Positions 31,525 to 38,558 of a stretch of 53,072 nucleotides of DNA are shown here, in pieces. The notes under the pieces were generated by a model. That model was not told the origin of the DNA, ran no database searches, and saw nothing but the letters and a program-made list of their open reading frames with translations. The stretch is from a virus, in IMG/VR virus record IMGVR_UViG_3300007535_000007, positions 1 to 53,072 of that record; one strand, 5' to 3'. The position numbers and the translations under genes are program-made. Numbering within the stretch: position 1 is the first letter of the stretch; every line of letters begins with the position of its first letter.

Positions 31525-31959
31525 TCACGAAGATTTAATTTCGATCTTTCTTGGCAGATTCTCTTCTGGAACATAATGTTCTAGTGAGACAACCAAAAGA
31601 CCATCTCGAAACTTCGCATCCTTCACCTCCCAGTGTTCTGGCAGATAGAAAGACTTTGAAAAGCTTCGTGTAGAGATACCTCGATAGGTATATGTCTTCT
31701 CGTCTTCTTCAGTCTTGTCTGACATCTCTGCGGAAATGGTCAAATGACTTCCTTCTACAGTAATATCAATATCGTCAGGACTAAAGCCGGCAACGGCGAG
31801 CTCAATATCTGAGGAAGTCTCAGATCGCTTCACAATATTATGTGGTGGATAGTTAGTCGTTGCGCGAGAATATCCATCAAAGACTCGATCAAAGTCCACA
31901 AAGTGACGATCGATCCATTCGGCTAGATTGGATGTGGTTATCTTAGGTAGGTTAGTCAT
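31525..31959 (-). CDS. small heat-shock protein (Hsp20/IbpA family)
   Basis: 144 residues. Alpha-crystallin domain from about SDIELAVAGFSPDDIDITVE (51-70) through SKSFYLPEHWEV to GLLVVSLEHYVPEE; the C-terminal anchoring I-x-I motif is present as IEI near the end. It is an ATP-independent holdase. Hsp20 is common in cyanophages and marine T4-like phages. AAGGAG precedes the ATG. Sits directly upstream of clpS, so holding and degradation functions are side by side. Confidence 0.93.
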   Translation of the reverse strand: MTNLPKITTSNLAEWIDRHFVDFDRVFDGYSRATTNYPPHNIVKRSETSSDIELAVAGFSPDDIDITVEGSHLTISAEMSDKTEEDEKTYTYRGISTRSFSKSFYLPEHWEVKDAKFRDGLLVVSLEHYVPEENLPRKIEIKSS

Positions 31960-32002
31960 AATAGTTACTCCTTATTAAGCAAGTAAAGTGGGCACCATGC
32001 CC

Positions 32003-32034
32003 AATGTAGAGGGAGACCATTCTCCCTCTACATT
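32003..32034. repeat. 14-bp perfect stem-loop between the repeat-protein gene and hsp20
   Basis: Arms AATGTAGAGGGAGA and TCTCCCTCTACATT, 4-base loop. A T-run (ATTTTTATTT) follows on the plus strand, but both flanking genes are on the minus strand, where only A-rich sequence precedes it. It may still act as a terminator or as a 3' stability element for the long upstream mRNA. A second small hairpin GGGC/GCCC lies at 31990-32002. Confidence 0.55.
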
Positions 32035-32049
32035 TTTATTTAGCATCTA

Positions 32050-33513
32050 TTATAGGAATAGAAGCGCAAAAGCTTTAACAACCAAAAGCGGTGTCATAAC
32101 TTTTCGAGACTGTTCCGACAGATTCGATGTAAACGACTGGCTACGAACATACTCTTCAGCATCATTCACAAGCTGATATGCCTGATTCATTAGCTCAGTG
32201 CGCTGCATAGAAGCCTGATTATACGCCTCTACCAACACAGCGTACTCTTCCATAGCGGCCTGATTCTGACGGAAGCAAGAGATTGTTGCTTGCTTCTGTA
32301 GATCCGTATCAGCACGGGAGCCTTTTGTGTAATCAGGAACATTGCCTGTGCAATCAGAAACCACTGGAGGTTCTGGCGGAACCAACACGATGGTCTGAGA
32401 CTGTGCAAAACGAGCATCTGCCAACTGAAGAAGCTTGCAGTAATACTCCGCATCACCGACAGAAACACCTAGCTCTCTTGCCTGAAAGCTCATTCCACCT
32501 GAACATGCATTCGAGAAAACAGGCGCAACGCTGGCAACCGGCGCTCCACGGAAGTCTGTGCTAGCATCAACCTGAACATTTGTGGTTGAGCCTTCAACAA
32601 CCTGTGTCGAACCTTCAACATTCTGTGTTGAGAGGGCACCTGTGCCTTCTTCACCACCGAAGTTGTTATTGACAGTGACATCGCCTGTAGAAGCGGAAGA
32701 TGTATTATCTACAGCACCTTCTTCTACATTTAGAGAACCACCAGTTGCGGACGAATCACCACCGACCATGCTGTTTGTGTTTGCAACAGCACCTTCATCA
32801 ATAGATGCATTTCCACCCTGTGCAGTTACAGCACCTTCAGCGACATTTAGCGTATTGGTGCCAGTGTTGCTATTCTGTACTGCGCCTTCTGAAATAGTTG
32901 CATTGCCACCTGCTACCGTGTTGGTGTTGCTATTCTGTACTGCGCCTTCTGAAATAGTTGCATTGCCACCTGCGCCACCAGCTCCACCTTCCGCGGTGTT
33001 TGTATTCTGGACTGCACCCTCTGAGACAGAGAAGTTATTGGTGTTGGTGTTTGTGGCTGAATTTTGGACTGCACCCTCTGAGACGGTTAGCGTGTTGGTA
33101 CCTGTTACCGCTCCACTCTCCACGGTCACCGCACCACCCGTTGCAGATGATGTGCTTGGTCCTGTTGATAGTGTTGTATCACCAACATTTACCGAGCCTC
33201 CCGTAGCGTTGGCATTGCCGCCTGTTGCTGTTTGGGTTTGGTTCTGCTGCTGCTGTTGCTGGTTAGTTAGCGTGTTGGTATTGTCAACCGTTGCAGTGGC
33301 ATTTGCAGTTGCTTCGGCAATTCCAATTCCGACACCGTTGCCGCCGCCCTCGCCTTCGCCGCCGTTGCCATTTCCACCTGGTCCACAGGTGCTACCTTGA
33401 CAAACTTCAACTTTTTCGCCGTCAACAAATGTTGTACCGGCTGATACGATCTGAGATGATGTTACCGCAAGAACAACAAGAACTGCTGCTGCGACTTTAA
33501 TAAGAACCTTCAT
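32050..33513 (-). CDS. secreted Gly/Asn/Thr-rich repeat protein
   Basis: 487 residues. A Sec signal peptide (about 1-25, ending VSA-G), a Gly-rich linker (about 45-64), then about 200 residues of imperfect repeats built on NATISEGAVQNSNT (EGAV recurs more than ten times) which suggest a beta-solenoid or curli-like fibre. The C-terminal 150 residues are helical with a few Cys (NACSGG, EYYCKLL, SDCTG, ISCFRQ), ending in a hydrophobic stretch that may be a membrane anchor. It would be exported to the host periplasm or surface: a superinfection blocker, biofilm factor or envelope modifier are possibilities. It has both an early-type and a late-type promoter. Confidence 0.75.
   Translation of the reverse strand: MKVLIKVAAAVLVVLAVTSSQIVSAGTTFVDGEKVEVCQGSTCGPGGNGNGGEGEGGGNGVGIGIAEATANATATVDNTNTLTNQQQQQQNQTQTATGGNANATGGSVNVGDTTLSTGPSTSSATGGAVTVESGAVTGTNTLTVSEGAVQNSATNTNTNNFSVSEGAVQNTNTAEGGAGGAGGNATISEGAVQNSNTNTVAGGNATISEGAVQNSNTGTNTLNVAEGAVTAQGGNASIDEGAVANTNSMVGGDSSATGGSLNVEEGAVDNTSSASTGDVTVNNNFGGEEGTGALSTQNVEGSTQVVEGSTTNVQVDASTDFRGAPVASVAPVFSNACSGGMSFQARELGVSVGDAEYYCKLLQLADARFAQSQTIVLVPPEPPVVSDCTGNVPDYTKGSRADTDLQKQATISCFRQNQAAMEEYAVLVEAYNQASMQRTELMNQAYQLVNDAEEYVRSQSFTSNLSEQSRKVMTPLLVVKAFALLFL
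32864..32973. repeat. two copies of a 50-base direct repeat, 60-base period
   Basis: The 50 bases at 32864-32913 recur identically at 32924-32973 inside the repeat-protein gene; each encodes the NATISEGAVQNSNT unit. Identity at DNA level implies recent duplication. Confidence 0.85.
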
Positions 33514-33681
33514 ATATTTAACTCCTTATATGATAATAAGAAGTTACCAGGCAGAATTTACAACCATATGACATGCACTTAGGTTAATTCTTTGCGACCC
33601 TCATCTTTCGATAAAGTTAGCCGTTTAACAAGTATCTTCTATAGTTTCTCCAATAATAGACTACATAAAATAAAAAGACAA

Positions 33682-33729
33682 AGTAGTCCTTCTATTTATA
33701 CTTTATTGTATAATATAAAAAGGACTACT
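33682..33729. repeat. 10-bp inverted repeat bracketing two promoters
   Basis: Arms AGTAGTCCTT and AAGGACTACT, 28-base AT-rich loop. The loop contains TACAAT (-10) and TATAAATA (late consensus). On the minus strand a T-rich stretch follows, so it might also end the rpsU transcript. Confidence 0.5.
33693..33700 (-). promoter_or_regulatory. late promoter TATAAATA (exact T4 consensus)
   Basis: Exact T4 late consensus, the only one noticed in the window. It lies about 5 bases past the sigma70-type -10 box of the same gene, giving a leader of about 175 bases. Confidence 0.55.
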
Positions 33730-33734
33730 GTCAA
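33705..33734 (-). promoter_or_regulatory. sigma70-like promoter of the secreted repeat protein
   Basis: TTGACA (33734-33729), 18-base spacer, TACAAT (33710-33705). The 237-base gap 33514-33750 holds this, the late promoter and the leader; I see no gene in it. AAGGAG precedes the ATG at 33513. Confidence 0.65.
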
Positions 33735-33750
33735 GAGCTGTGTTTCGTCT

Positions 33751-34035
33751 TTAGTACAGGCGTTTACTTTTCTGTTGCTCTTCTAAAGTCTTAAGCCATC
33801 GCTTACGAGCAATCGCCTTCTCCTTCTTTCTGCGCACAGATGGCTTTTCATAAAACTCTCTTTCTCGCAGTTCACGAAGAATGCCAGAATCTTGGACCTT
33901 CTTGTTAAAAATCTTCATAGCCTTTTCAAAACCAAATGGGCGATCCTGAACTTCAACCTTAAGCCCTGGCACTAGATCACGAGGATTAAATTCATTCTTG
34001 CCTCGGTGTGTGTATCTTTCTTTTCTACTCATCAT
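33751..34035 (-). CDS. rpsU: ribosomal protein bS21
   Basis: 94 residues (typical 58-71). The diagnostic core [18 protein letters not shown] then [19 protein letters not shown] is intact; the N-terminal 30 residues are extra. bS21 sits beside the anti-Shine-Dalgarno end of 16S rRNA and exchanges readily, so a phage copy can enter host ribosomes and bias initiation. Overlaps clpX by 11 bases. bS21 genes are known in pelagiphages and other large phages. Confidence 0.93.
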   Translation of the reverse strand: MMSRKERYTHRGKNEFNPRDLVPGLKVEVQDRPFGFEKAMKIFNKKVQDSGILRELREREFYEKPSVRRKKEKAIARKRWLKTLEEQQKSKRLY

Positions 34036-35215
34036 TCATCCTTTTCTTTTCGTAATGGTAATCTAATCTTCCGTTCTCTCCAATAACAACTCTCTCTAAT
34101 CCTTCCTTACGAAGTCGAGGAAGCCGAAATTGAACATGCAACAATACCTTTTCAAGTATAGTCTGCAATCCTCTTGCTCCTGTCTTTTCTTTAGAAGACT
34201 GATGAGCAACGCCGCGCACAAATTCAGGTAAGAATTCGAGGTCCACATTGTCTAGTGAAAAGAGTCCTCGATACTGGTCAATTAAACAATTCTTAGGTGT
34301 AGTTAGTACCTTAACCAGCATATCCTCAGTAAGATCATGCGTAGCGACAACAATCGGAAAACGACCAACAAATTCTGGAATCAAACCAAAGCTCATTAAG
34401 TTCTCTGATGTCGCCTCTGATAATAACATAGCTTCGGATGATTTGTCAAGTACCGCCCCAAATCCGATTGTGGAATGTTCGCGCTTACTTTCCTTGATAA
34501 TGTCAGCCAATCCCACAAAAGCTCCGCCGGCGATAAACAAGATGTCTTTTGTTTCGAAATCTTCTCCGGACGAAAGTTTGATTTTTGTTCCTTCTACAAG
34601 TTTGAGTAATGCCTGTTGAACACCTTCTCCCGAAACATCTCGATTGACTGTTGCGCTCTCGCTCTTACGCGATTTCTTATCGATCTCATCAATGTATATA
34701 ATGCCTTTCTGCGCCAATTCGATGTCTCCATCGGCGGCGTGAACTAGTCTGTCAATCATATTTTCAACGTCTTCACCGACATAACCAGATTCAGTAAGAC
34801 TAGTGGCATCGGTTTGAACAAACGGAAGATTAAGAGTTTTCGCCACTGTGCTAACAAGTAGCGTCTTACCAGTTCCACTCGGTCCAATAAGAAGAACATT
34901 CGATTTCTTTAGTTCTGTATCTGAGACAACTGGATTGTTGATGCGCTTGTAATGATTATAGATTGCTACGGATAATGTCTCTTTTGCGAGTGATTGCTCG
35001 ATAATATACTGATCGAGATACTCTTTGATTTCTTCAGGGGTTGGCAGGTCATCAATTTTTTTGATGTTTTTCTTGTTATTATGAATAACATTATATCCGA
35101 GTTCAATGCATTCATCACAAATATATACCGTAGCCGGACCTTGATCTGGGCCTGCTAATACCTTTTTAACTTCTTTTCTGCCCTTGCTACAAAAATTGCA
35201 AGTGATATTATTCAT
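34025..35215 (-). CDS. clpX: ClpX AAA+ unfoldase
   Basis: 396 residues (E. coli 424). N-terminal zinc domain with Cys6, Cys9, Cys33, Cys36; Walker A GPSGTGKT at 111-118; pore-1 loop GYVG at 144-147; Walker B IIYIDEID at 172-179; [15 protein letters not shown] at 192-206; ClpP-binding IGF loop at 250-252; sensor/arginine region GLIPEFVGR; sensor 2 GARGL. All the ATPase and ClpP-docking parts are kept. The loop between EGT (208-210) and [10 protein letters not shown] (224-233) is about ten residues shorter than in E. coli and lacks the RKH motif that selects ssrA-type tags, so substrate choice is probably altered. Confidence 0.95.
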   Translation of the reverse strand: MNNITCNFCSKGRKEVKKVLAGPDQGPATVYICDECIELGYNVIHNNKKNIKKIDDLPTPEEIKEYLDQYIIEQSLAKETLSVAIYNHYKRINNPVVSDTELKKSNVLLIGPSGTGKTLLVSTVAKTLNLPFVQTDATSLTESGYVGEDVENMIDRLVHAADGDIELAQKGIIYIDEIDKKSRKSESATVNRDVSGEGVQQALLKLVEGTKIKLSSGEDFETKDILFIAGGAFVGLADIIKESKREHSTIGFGAVLDKSSEAMLLSEATSENLMSFGLIPEFVGRFPIVVATHDLTEDMLVKVLTTPKNCLIDQYRGLFSLDNVDLEFLPEFVRGVAHQSSKEKTGARGLQTILEKVLLHVQFRLPRLRKEGLERVVIGENGRLDYHYEKKRMNDE

Positions 35216-35225
35216 CTATCTCTCT

Positions 35226-36194
35226 TTATCCGCGATTGTCTGTTGCTGATAGTCGGTGCCGGTCAGGTGCCTTAGGTTTCGTAACTAACTCGGCAGTTGA
35301 GTTTGGATTAATTTTTACTTGTTTCATTGTAGCGGTTTCTGAAGGCATTTGCAAATCTTGAATAATTTCTTCATCCGTAGATTCGACATCAGTTGATGGA
35401 CCTTTCGATGAAGGAGGCGGATCGGTCTTCGTGGGAGGCGACTTTTTCTTAGAAGCCCTATTCATTAGAGAATAGTTTGCAGCCATGAGGAGGAGAATTG
35501 CCATCGGATCAAAAACGAATATAAATGCAATGATAGCCCATCGAACAGCATCTTCTAGATTATCTTCAGAATTTCCATAAACAATCTCAGCGATATATTT
35601 GATAGGACCAACTTCCATTTCAAGAGACCGAAGCTCGTTGCCGAGTTGAAGTTTCTCATCTTCATACTGGTCAATGCGATTCTGTGCCTCATCGATCGTC
35701 GTTGCCAACAGGTCTCTCTGCTCTTGTTGTCCTTCTCGTACTGCCCTAGCTCCGTCATCACCACTAATCTTGTCATATTCGATTAGCGTCTGAACCGTTT
35801 CATCGAGTTGAGCAATAACCGTTTCTGCATCTGCAATTCGAGCTTCTTCTCTATTAATTCTCTGATCTAGTCTTTCGATCTGTGCTGTGTTGTTTGTGAC
35901 CGGGGCTGTTTGTTCTATGTGTGCTTTTGATAGCAGTCCAAAGATACCCATACTGGTGAGCAGCATCGCAATCAATACCAGAGGCAGCATCGCATATTTG
36001 ATTTTCGTGGGCTCTGTCCAGTTGCGGTAGATCCAGCTTACGCCGACAACTTTACCGAGTTCGATAACAGAACCCATTACAAGAGCATGGATCGGCAATC
36101 CTGAGAAGATTGCCACAATACCAAAGATGGCAAAGACTGCGGCTGTTCCAGCCATAGCCAATGCGGTCAATAGAGTGATGATTCCAAATAGCAT
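35226..36194 (-). CDS. membrane protein with central coiled coil
   Basis: 322 residues from MLFGIITLL. Four hydrophobic segments: about 1-30, 30-50, 68-88 and 209-232. Between the third and fourth lies a roughly 95-residue coiled coil (IERLDQRINREEARIADAET...), probably extracytoplasmic. The C-terminal 85 residues are Pro/Ser/Lys-rich and cytoplasmic. A late promoter lies eight bases before this ATG; the longer TTG frame (36212) would begin upstream of the predicted transcription start. Role unknown; a tail-tip or infection-stage membrane protein are options. Confidence 0.75.
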   Translation of the reverse strand: MLFGIITLLTALAMAGTAAVFAIFGIVAIFSGLPIHALVMGSVIELGKVVGVSWIYRNWTEPTKIKYAMLPLVLIAMLLTSMGIFGLLSKAHIEQTAPVTNNTAQIERLDQRINREEARIADAETVIAQLDETVQTLIEYDKISGDDGARAVREGQQEQRDLLATTIDEAQNRIDQYEDEKLQLGNELRSLEMEVGPIKYIAEIVYGNSEDNLEDAVRWAIIAFIFVFDPMAILLLMAANYSLMNRASKKKSPPTKTDPPPSSKGPSTDVESTDEEIIQDLQMPSETATMKQVKINPNSTAELVTKPKAPDRHRLSATDNRG

Positions 36195-36201
36195 ATATAA
36201 G

Positions 36202-36498
36202 CTATTTATCAATAGTTGTGATGCAATGGTTCTGTCTTAATTCCGTGTAGAATGCTTGTTTAGGAGTAATATACGCGAATTGAAGATCTTGATTTCCGAT
36301 GATAATATAATGATTCGGTAGCTTCTCACGAAAGGCATCTCGAATTTTATTCAGGTAAGCCCTCTGAGATTCAGTTGTAAAATCCCGGTCCAGTTTACAG
36401 TTGATATATAGAACTGGCAGGTTTCCCTCTTGAGGGAATTCTGTAATCTCGATCGGTATCTCTTCTCTTTCTTCGTTATCAAATTTTTTCATCTTCAT
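36202..36498 (-). CDS. unknown protein
   Basis: 98 residues; ATG at 36498 (GTG at 36501 or ATG at 36492 also possible). NLPVLYINCKLDRDFTTE and HYIIIGNQDLQFAYITP are beta-rich blocks; no family recognised. Confidence 0.7.
   Translation of the reverse strand: MKMKKFDNEEREEIPIEITEFPQEGNLPVLYINCKLDRDFTTESQRAYLNKIRDAFREKLPNHYIIIGNQDLQFAYITPKQAFYTELRQNHCITTIDK
36203..36210 (-). promoter_or_regulatory. late promoter GATAAATA, near-leaderless
   Basis: Eight bases before the ATG at 36194; expected leader of three bases. Confidence 0.6.
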
Positions 36499-36631
36499 CA
36501 CTAAGATAGGTTATTTCTACGCTACTGGCAGAGAAGTTTAAATTCTCGTAGATAAACTCCTCGCAGGCTTCGATCATTTCTTCCTCATTATCGTAGCCGT
36601 CCAACCAAAGTTCTACTAGAAACTTAGCCAT
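36479..36631 (-). CDS. 50-residue acidic protein
   Basis: Frame from ATG 36631 to TGA 36479: AKFLVELWLDGYDNEEEMIE then CEEFIYENLNFSASSVEITY. Coherent small alpha/beta protein overlapping the next gene start by 20 bases. Fills the otherwise empty gap between queD and the 36202 gene. Confidence 0.65.
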   Translation of the reverse strand: MAKFLVELWLDGYDNEEEMIEACEEFIYENLNFSASSVEITYLSDEDEKI

Positions 36632-36638
36632 TAAAAGC

Positions 36639-37220
36639 TCATTCGCTCATCAATCGTATCGCACGATTCGGACGACTATAACGAGCGCAGCTCTTCTTCG
36701 TCTCCCACCATTCGACCTCGCCAACCTTCACACCGATGCGCGCCATCTTCGGAGTCACCAGGTCATACACCCACTTCGAGAGATTCTCGGAGGTGGGTAT
36801 AAAGTCAACAACGAAGAAGCTTTCGTAATACTCGTACTCTGGGGTACCTACTGGAATACCAGTTTCTTCCATATTAATCAGATAACCTGCGCAATGATCG
36901 GTTTCTGGAACAAAGACCGGTGTAAGACTTTTCGGCAGATGAACCAGTTTTTCAAATAGAGGATCATTCTGATCAAGAATGAACTTGTGGTCAACTGTCT
37001 CGTCGAAGAACTTTTTCAACCAGCTAAGATGCAGGAAATCTGTTACCATTCCTTGCGGATTAAGATTGTCACCTTGAAGGTGAATATGAACTTCTGCTTC
37101 GTGCCCGTGTAGGTGTCGGCATACGCATTGCCTTTCAAGAGCAAATTCCTTCTCTAACTGCTGCACCCAGACGCGATGGCCATATGCAAAGTTAAATTCT
37201 TTACTGATCTTCCAGCTCAT
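36639..37220 (-). CDS. queD: 6-carboxytetrahydropterin synthase (QueD)
   Basis: 193 residues from MSWKISKEFNFAYGHRV; AAGGAG lies just before this ATG, while an upstream ATG at 37244 lacks support. Zinc ligands His15, His38 and His40 and catalytic Cys34 in CRHLHGH are present, with the DHKFIL and E-near-C-terminus blocks. QueD makes 6-carboxy-tetrahydropterin from the FolE product on the route to preQ0/7-deazaguanines. The longer spacing between middle blocks (about 100-135) is unusual for a 120-residue family. Confidence 0.9.
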   Translation of the reverse strand: MSWKISKEFNFAYGHRVWVQQLEKEFALERQCVCRHLHGHEAEVHIHLQGDNLNPQGMVTDFLHLSWLKKFFDETVDHKFILDQNDPLFEKLVHLPKSLTPVFVPETDHCAGYLINMEETGIPVGTPEYEYYESFFVVDFIPTSENLSKWVYDLVTPKMARIGVKVGEVEWWETKKSCARYSRPNRAIRLMSE

Positions 37221-37437
37221 CTTCTTCTCCTTCTTCGTGCTCATCTAAGAAATCTTCCAGTAAATAACCGGCTGCAATTTCCTTAAGCGCAAGCACCGTG
37301 TTACCGCTACCTTCTCTAGGAACTAGAGGCACAGCCCCATTTTCCAACATTTTTGCTCGTTGTCCGGCAATCAGAATCATTGCGAACTGATTACTGTCAC
37401 AAGTCTTCAACGCGCCTTCGATAATACCTCTAGCCAT
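37201..37437 (-). CDS. rpoZ: RNA polymerase omega subunit
   Basis: 78 residues (E. coli 91). The conserved omega core is clear: NQFAMILIAGQRAKMLENGA (16-35), then PLVPREGSGNTVLALKEIAA (37-56). The extreme C-terminus is acidic. Omega wraps the beta-prime C-terminus, helps assembly and is part of the ppGpp site. A phage copy could exchange with the host subunit and change response to starvation or sigma use. It lies between folE and queD, overlapping queD by 20 bases, and should be co-transcribed with them from the promoter at 38529. Confidence 0.88.
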   Translation of the reverse strand: MARGIIEGALKTCDSNQFAMILIAGQRAKMLENGAVPLVPREGSGNTVLALKEIAAGYLLEDFLDEHEEGEEDELEDQ

Positions 37438-37441
37438 TTCC

Positions 37442-38125
37442 TTAACCTCTCTTTCTTGATAGTGCCATGAATTCTGCTCTTGTTGCGGGATCGTCTTTGA
37501 ACGCCCCGCCCATCTTGCTCGTTACCGTACTGGAATCCATATCTTCGATACCGCGAGCCTTGACGCAATGATGGTCGGCTTCTATCACCACCGCGACATT
37601 TTCTGTATTTAAGATATGTGATAGAGCATGATAAATCTGTGCGGTTAGCCTTTCCTGTACCTGCGGCCTTCGTGAGAAATAATTAACCACTCTATTCAGC
37701 TTACTGAGGCCGACTACCTTACCATTTGGAATATAGCCGACAGTTGCTTTGCCTACGATATTCTGAAAATGATGCTCGCAACAAGACATAACACTAATGT
37801 TCTTTTCTACCAACATCTCATCATAGTTGAACTTATTTTCAACAACAGTGATCTTAGGAAAGTTCTCAGGCTTCAACCCGTAGAAGGTTTCGTTAAGATA
37901 CATCTTTGCCACGCGACCCGGCGTATCATGTAGACTATCATCAGAAAGATCAAGACCGAGAACATTCATAATCTCTCGAAAATGAACCGCAACAGTTTCT
38001 AATTTTTCTTCTACTGCTCTATCGTTGTATTCGTTCCCTACCAACGGTGTTTCAACACCTAAATCTTTCAATTTCTCATGTACTTCTAGACCTAGCCTAG
38101 AATCCGTGTTTCCAATTTTTGCCAT
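37442..38125 (-). CDS. folE: GTP cyclohydrolase I
   Basis: 227 residues, normal length. Zinc/active site CCEHHF (Cys116, His118, His119) and HHCVKARGI (Cys187) are intact, as are LSKLNRVVNYFSRRPQVQERLT and DTPGRVAKMY. It opens GTP to 7,8-dihydroneopterin triphosphate. With queD next door, it is the first step toward 7-deazaguanine rather than folate. Confidence 0.95.
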   Translation of the reverse strand: MAKIGNTDSRLGLEVHEKLKDLGVETPLVGNEYNDRAVEEKLETVAVHFREIMNVLGLDLSDDSLHDTPGRVAKMYLNETFYGLKPENFPKITVVENKFNYDEMLVEKNISVMSCCEHHFQNIVGKATVGYIPNGKVVGLSKLNRVVNYFSRRPQVQERLTAQIYHALSHILNTENVAVVIEADHHCVKARGIEDMDSSTVTSKMGGAFKDDPATRAEFMALSRKRG

Positions 38126-38508
38126 TAGCCATATACTCCATATTTACTTAATGTTATCTGCATTTGATGCCAGTTATTCTGAATATAGATGGGTCTAGAG
38201 TTTATATCTTCTAGATATTTGTGCATCGCTGTTAGAGAAGTCAACACATTATGAAAATCTGATCGCAGGTCTTCTAATTCTGATGCTAACCTCGATGAAC
38301 GGTCCTTCTCATCTCTATATACACTATAAAGAGTGGAGATAACACCGTTTTGATTTATATCATCGCCTAGTTTCAGTTCTTCGTAAAAAAATTCCTTGTC
38401 GATCTTTTCTTTCATGCTCTCGTCATTCACCAGAATTGAAAGAGCTTTATCAAGACGAGCAAGAAGTTCTTCTATGTTTTGATCTACGGGAGAAGATGAA
38501 TTATTCAT
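38125..38508 (-). CDS. unknown helical protein, first gene of the folE operon
   Basis: 127 residues from MNNSSSPVDQ, with GAGGAAAC before the ATG, 20 bases downstream of a consensus sigma70 promoter (an upstream TTG at 38526 is rejected). Helical, coiled-coil-prone middle. Its stop overlaps the folE ATG. Confidence 0.8.
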   Translation of the reverse strand: MNNSSSPVDQNIEELLARLDKALSILVNDESMKEKIDKEFFYEELKLGDDINQNGVISTLYSVYRDEKDRSSRLASELEDLRSDFHNVLTSLTAMHKYLEDINSRPIYIQNNWHQMQITLSKYGVYG

Positions 38509-38528
38509 ATGTTTCCTCTTATTCAATT

Positions 38529-38557
38529 ATTATAACGCATCTAACGCAATGTGTCAA
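38529..38557 (-). promoter_or_regulatory. consensus sigma70-like promoter for the folE-rpoZ-queD operon
   Basis: TTGACA (38557-38552), 17-base spacer, TATAAT (38534-38529): perfect match. It lies immediately after the thyA stop. Confidence 0.85.
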
Positions 38558-38558
38558 G

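Noticed and set aside
32821-33100. Regular repeats suggesting a CRISPR array
   Set aside because: Repeats are in frame, code for the EGAV protein repeats, and have no unique spacers of constant length.
32582-33400. Long plus-strand ORF of 272 codons opposite the secreted repeat protein
   Set aside because: Mirror of a low-complexity gene; product is a Pro/Val/Cys-rich pseudo-repeat. The minus-strand frame has a signal peptide, Shine-Dalgarno and promoter.
33682-33729. Inverted repeat as a plain rho-independent terminator of rpsU
   Set aside because: The 28-base AT-rich loop is too large and contains two promoter motifs; an operator-like role is more likely, though not proven.
36639-38125. 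Complete queuosine or preQ0 pathway
   Set aside because: Only FolE and QueD are present in the window; QueE, QueC, QueF and a transglycosylase are not seen.
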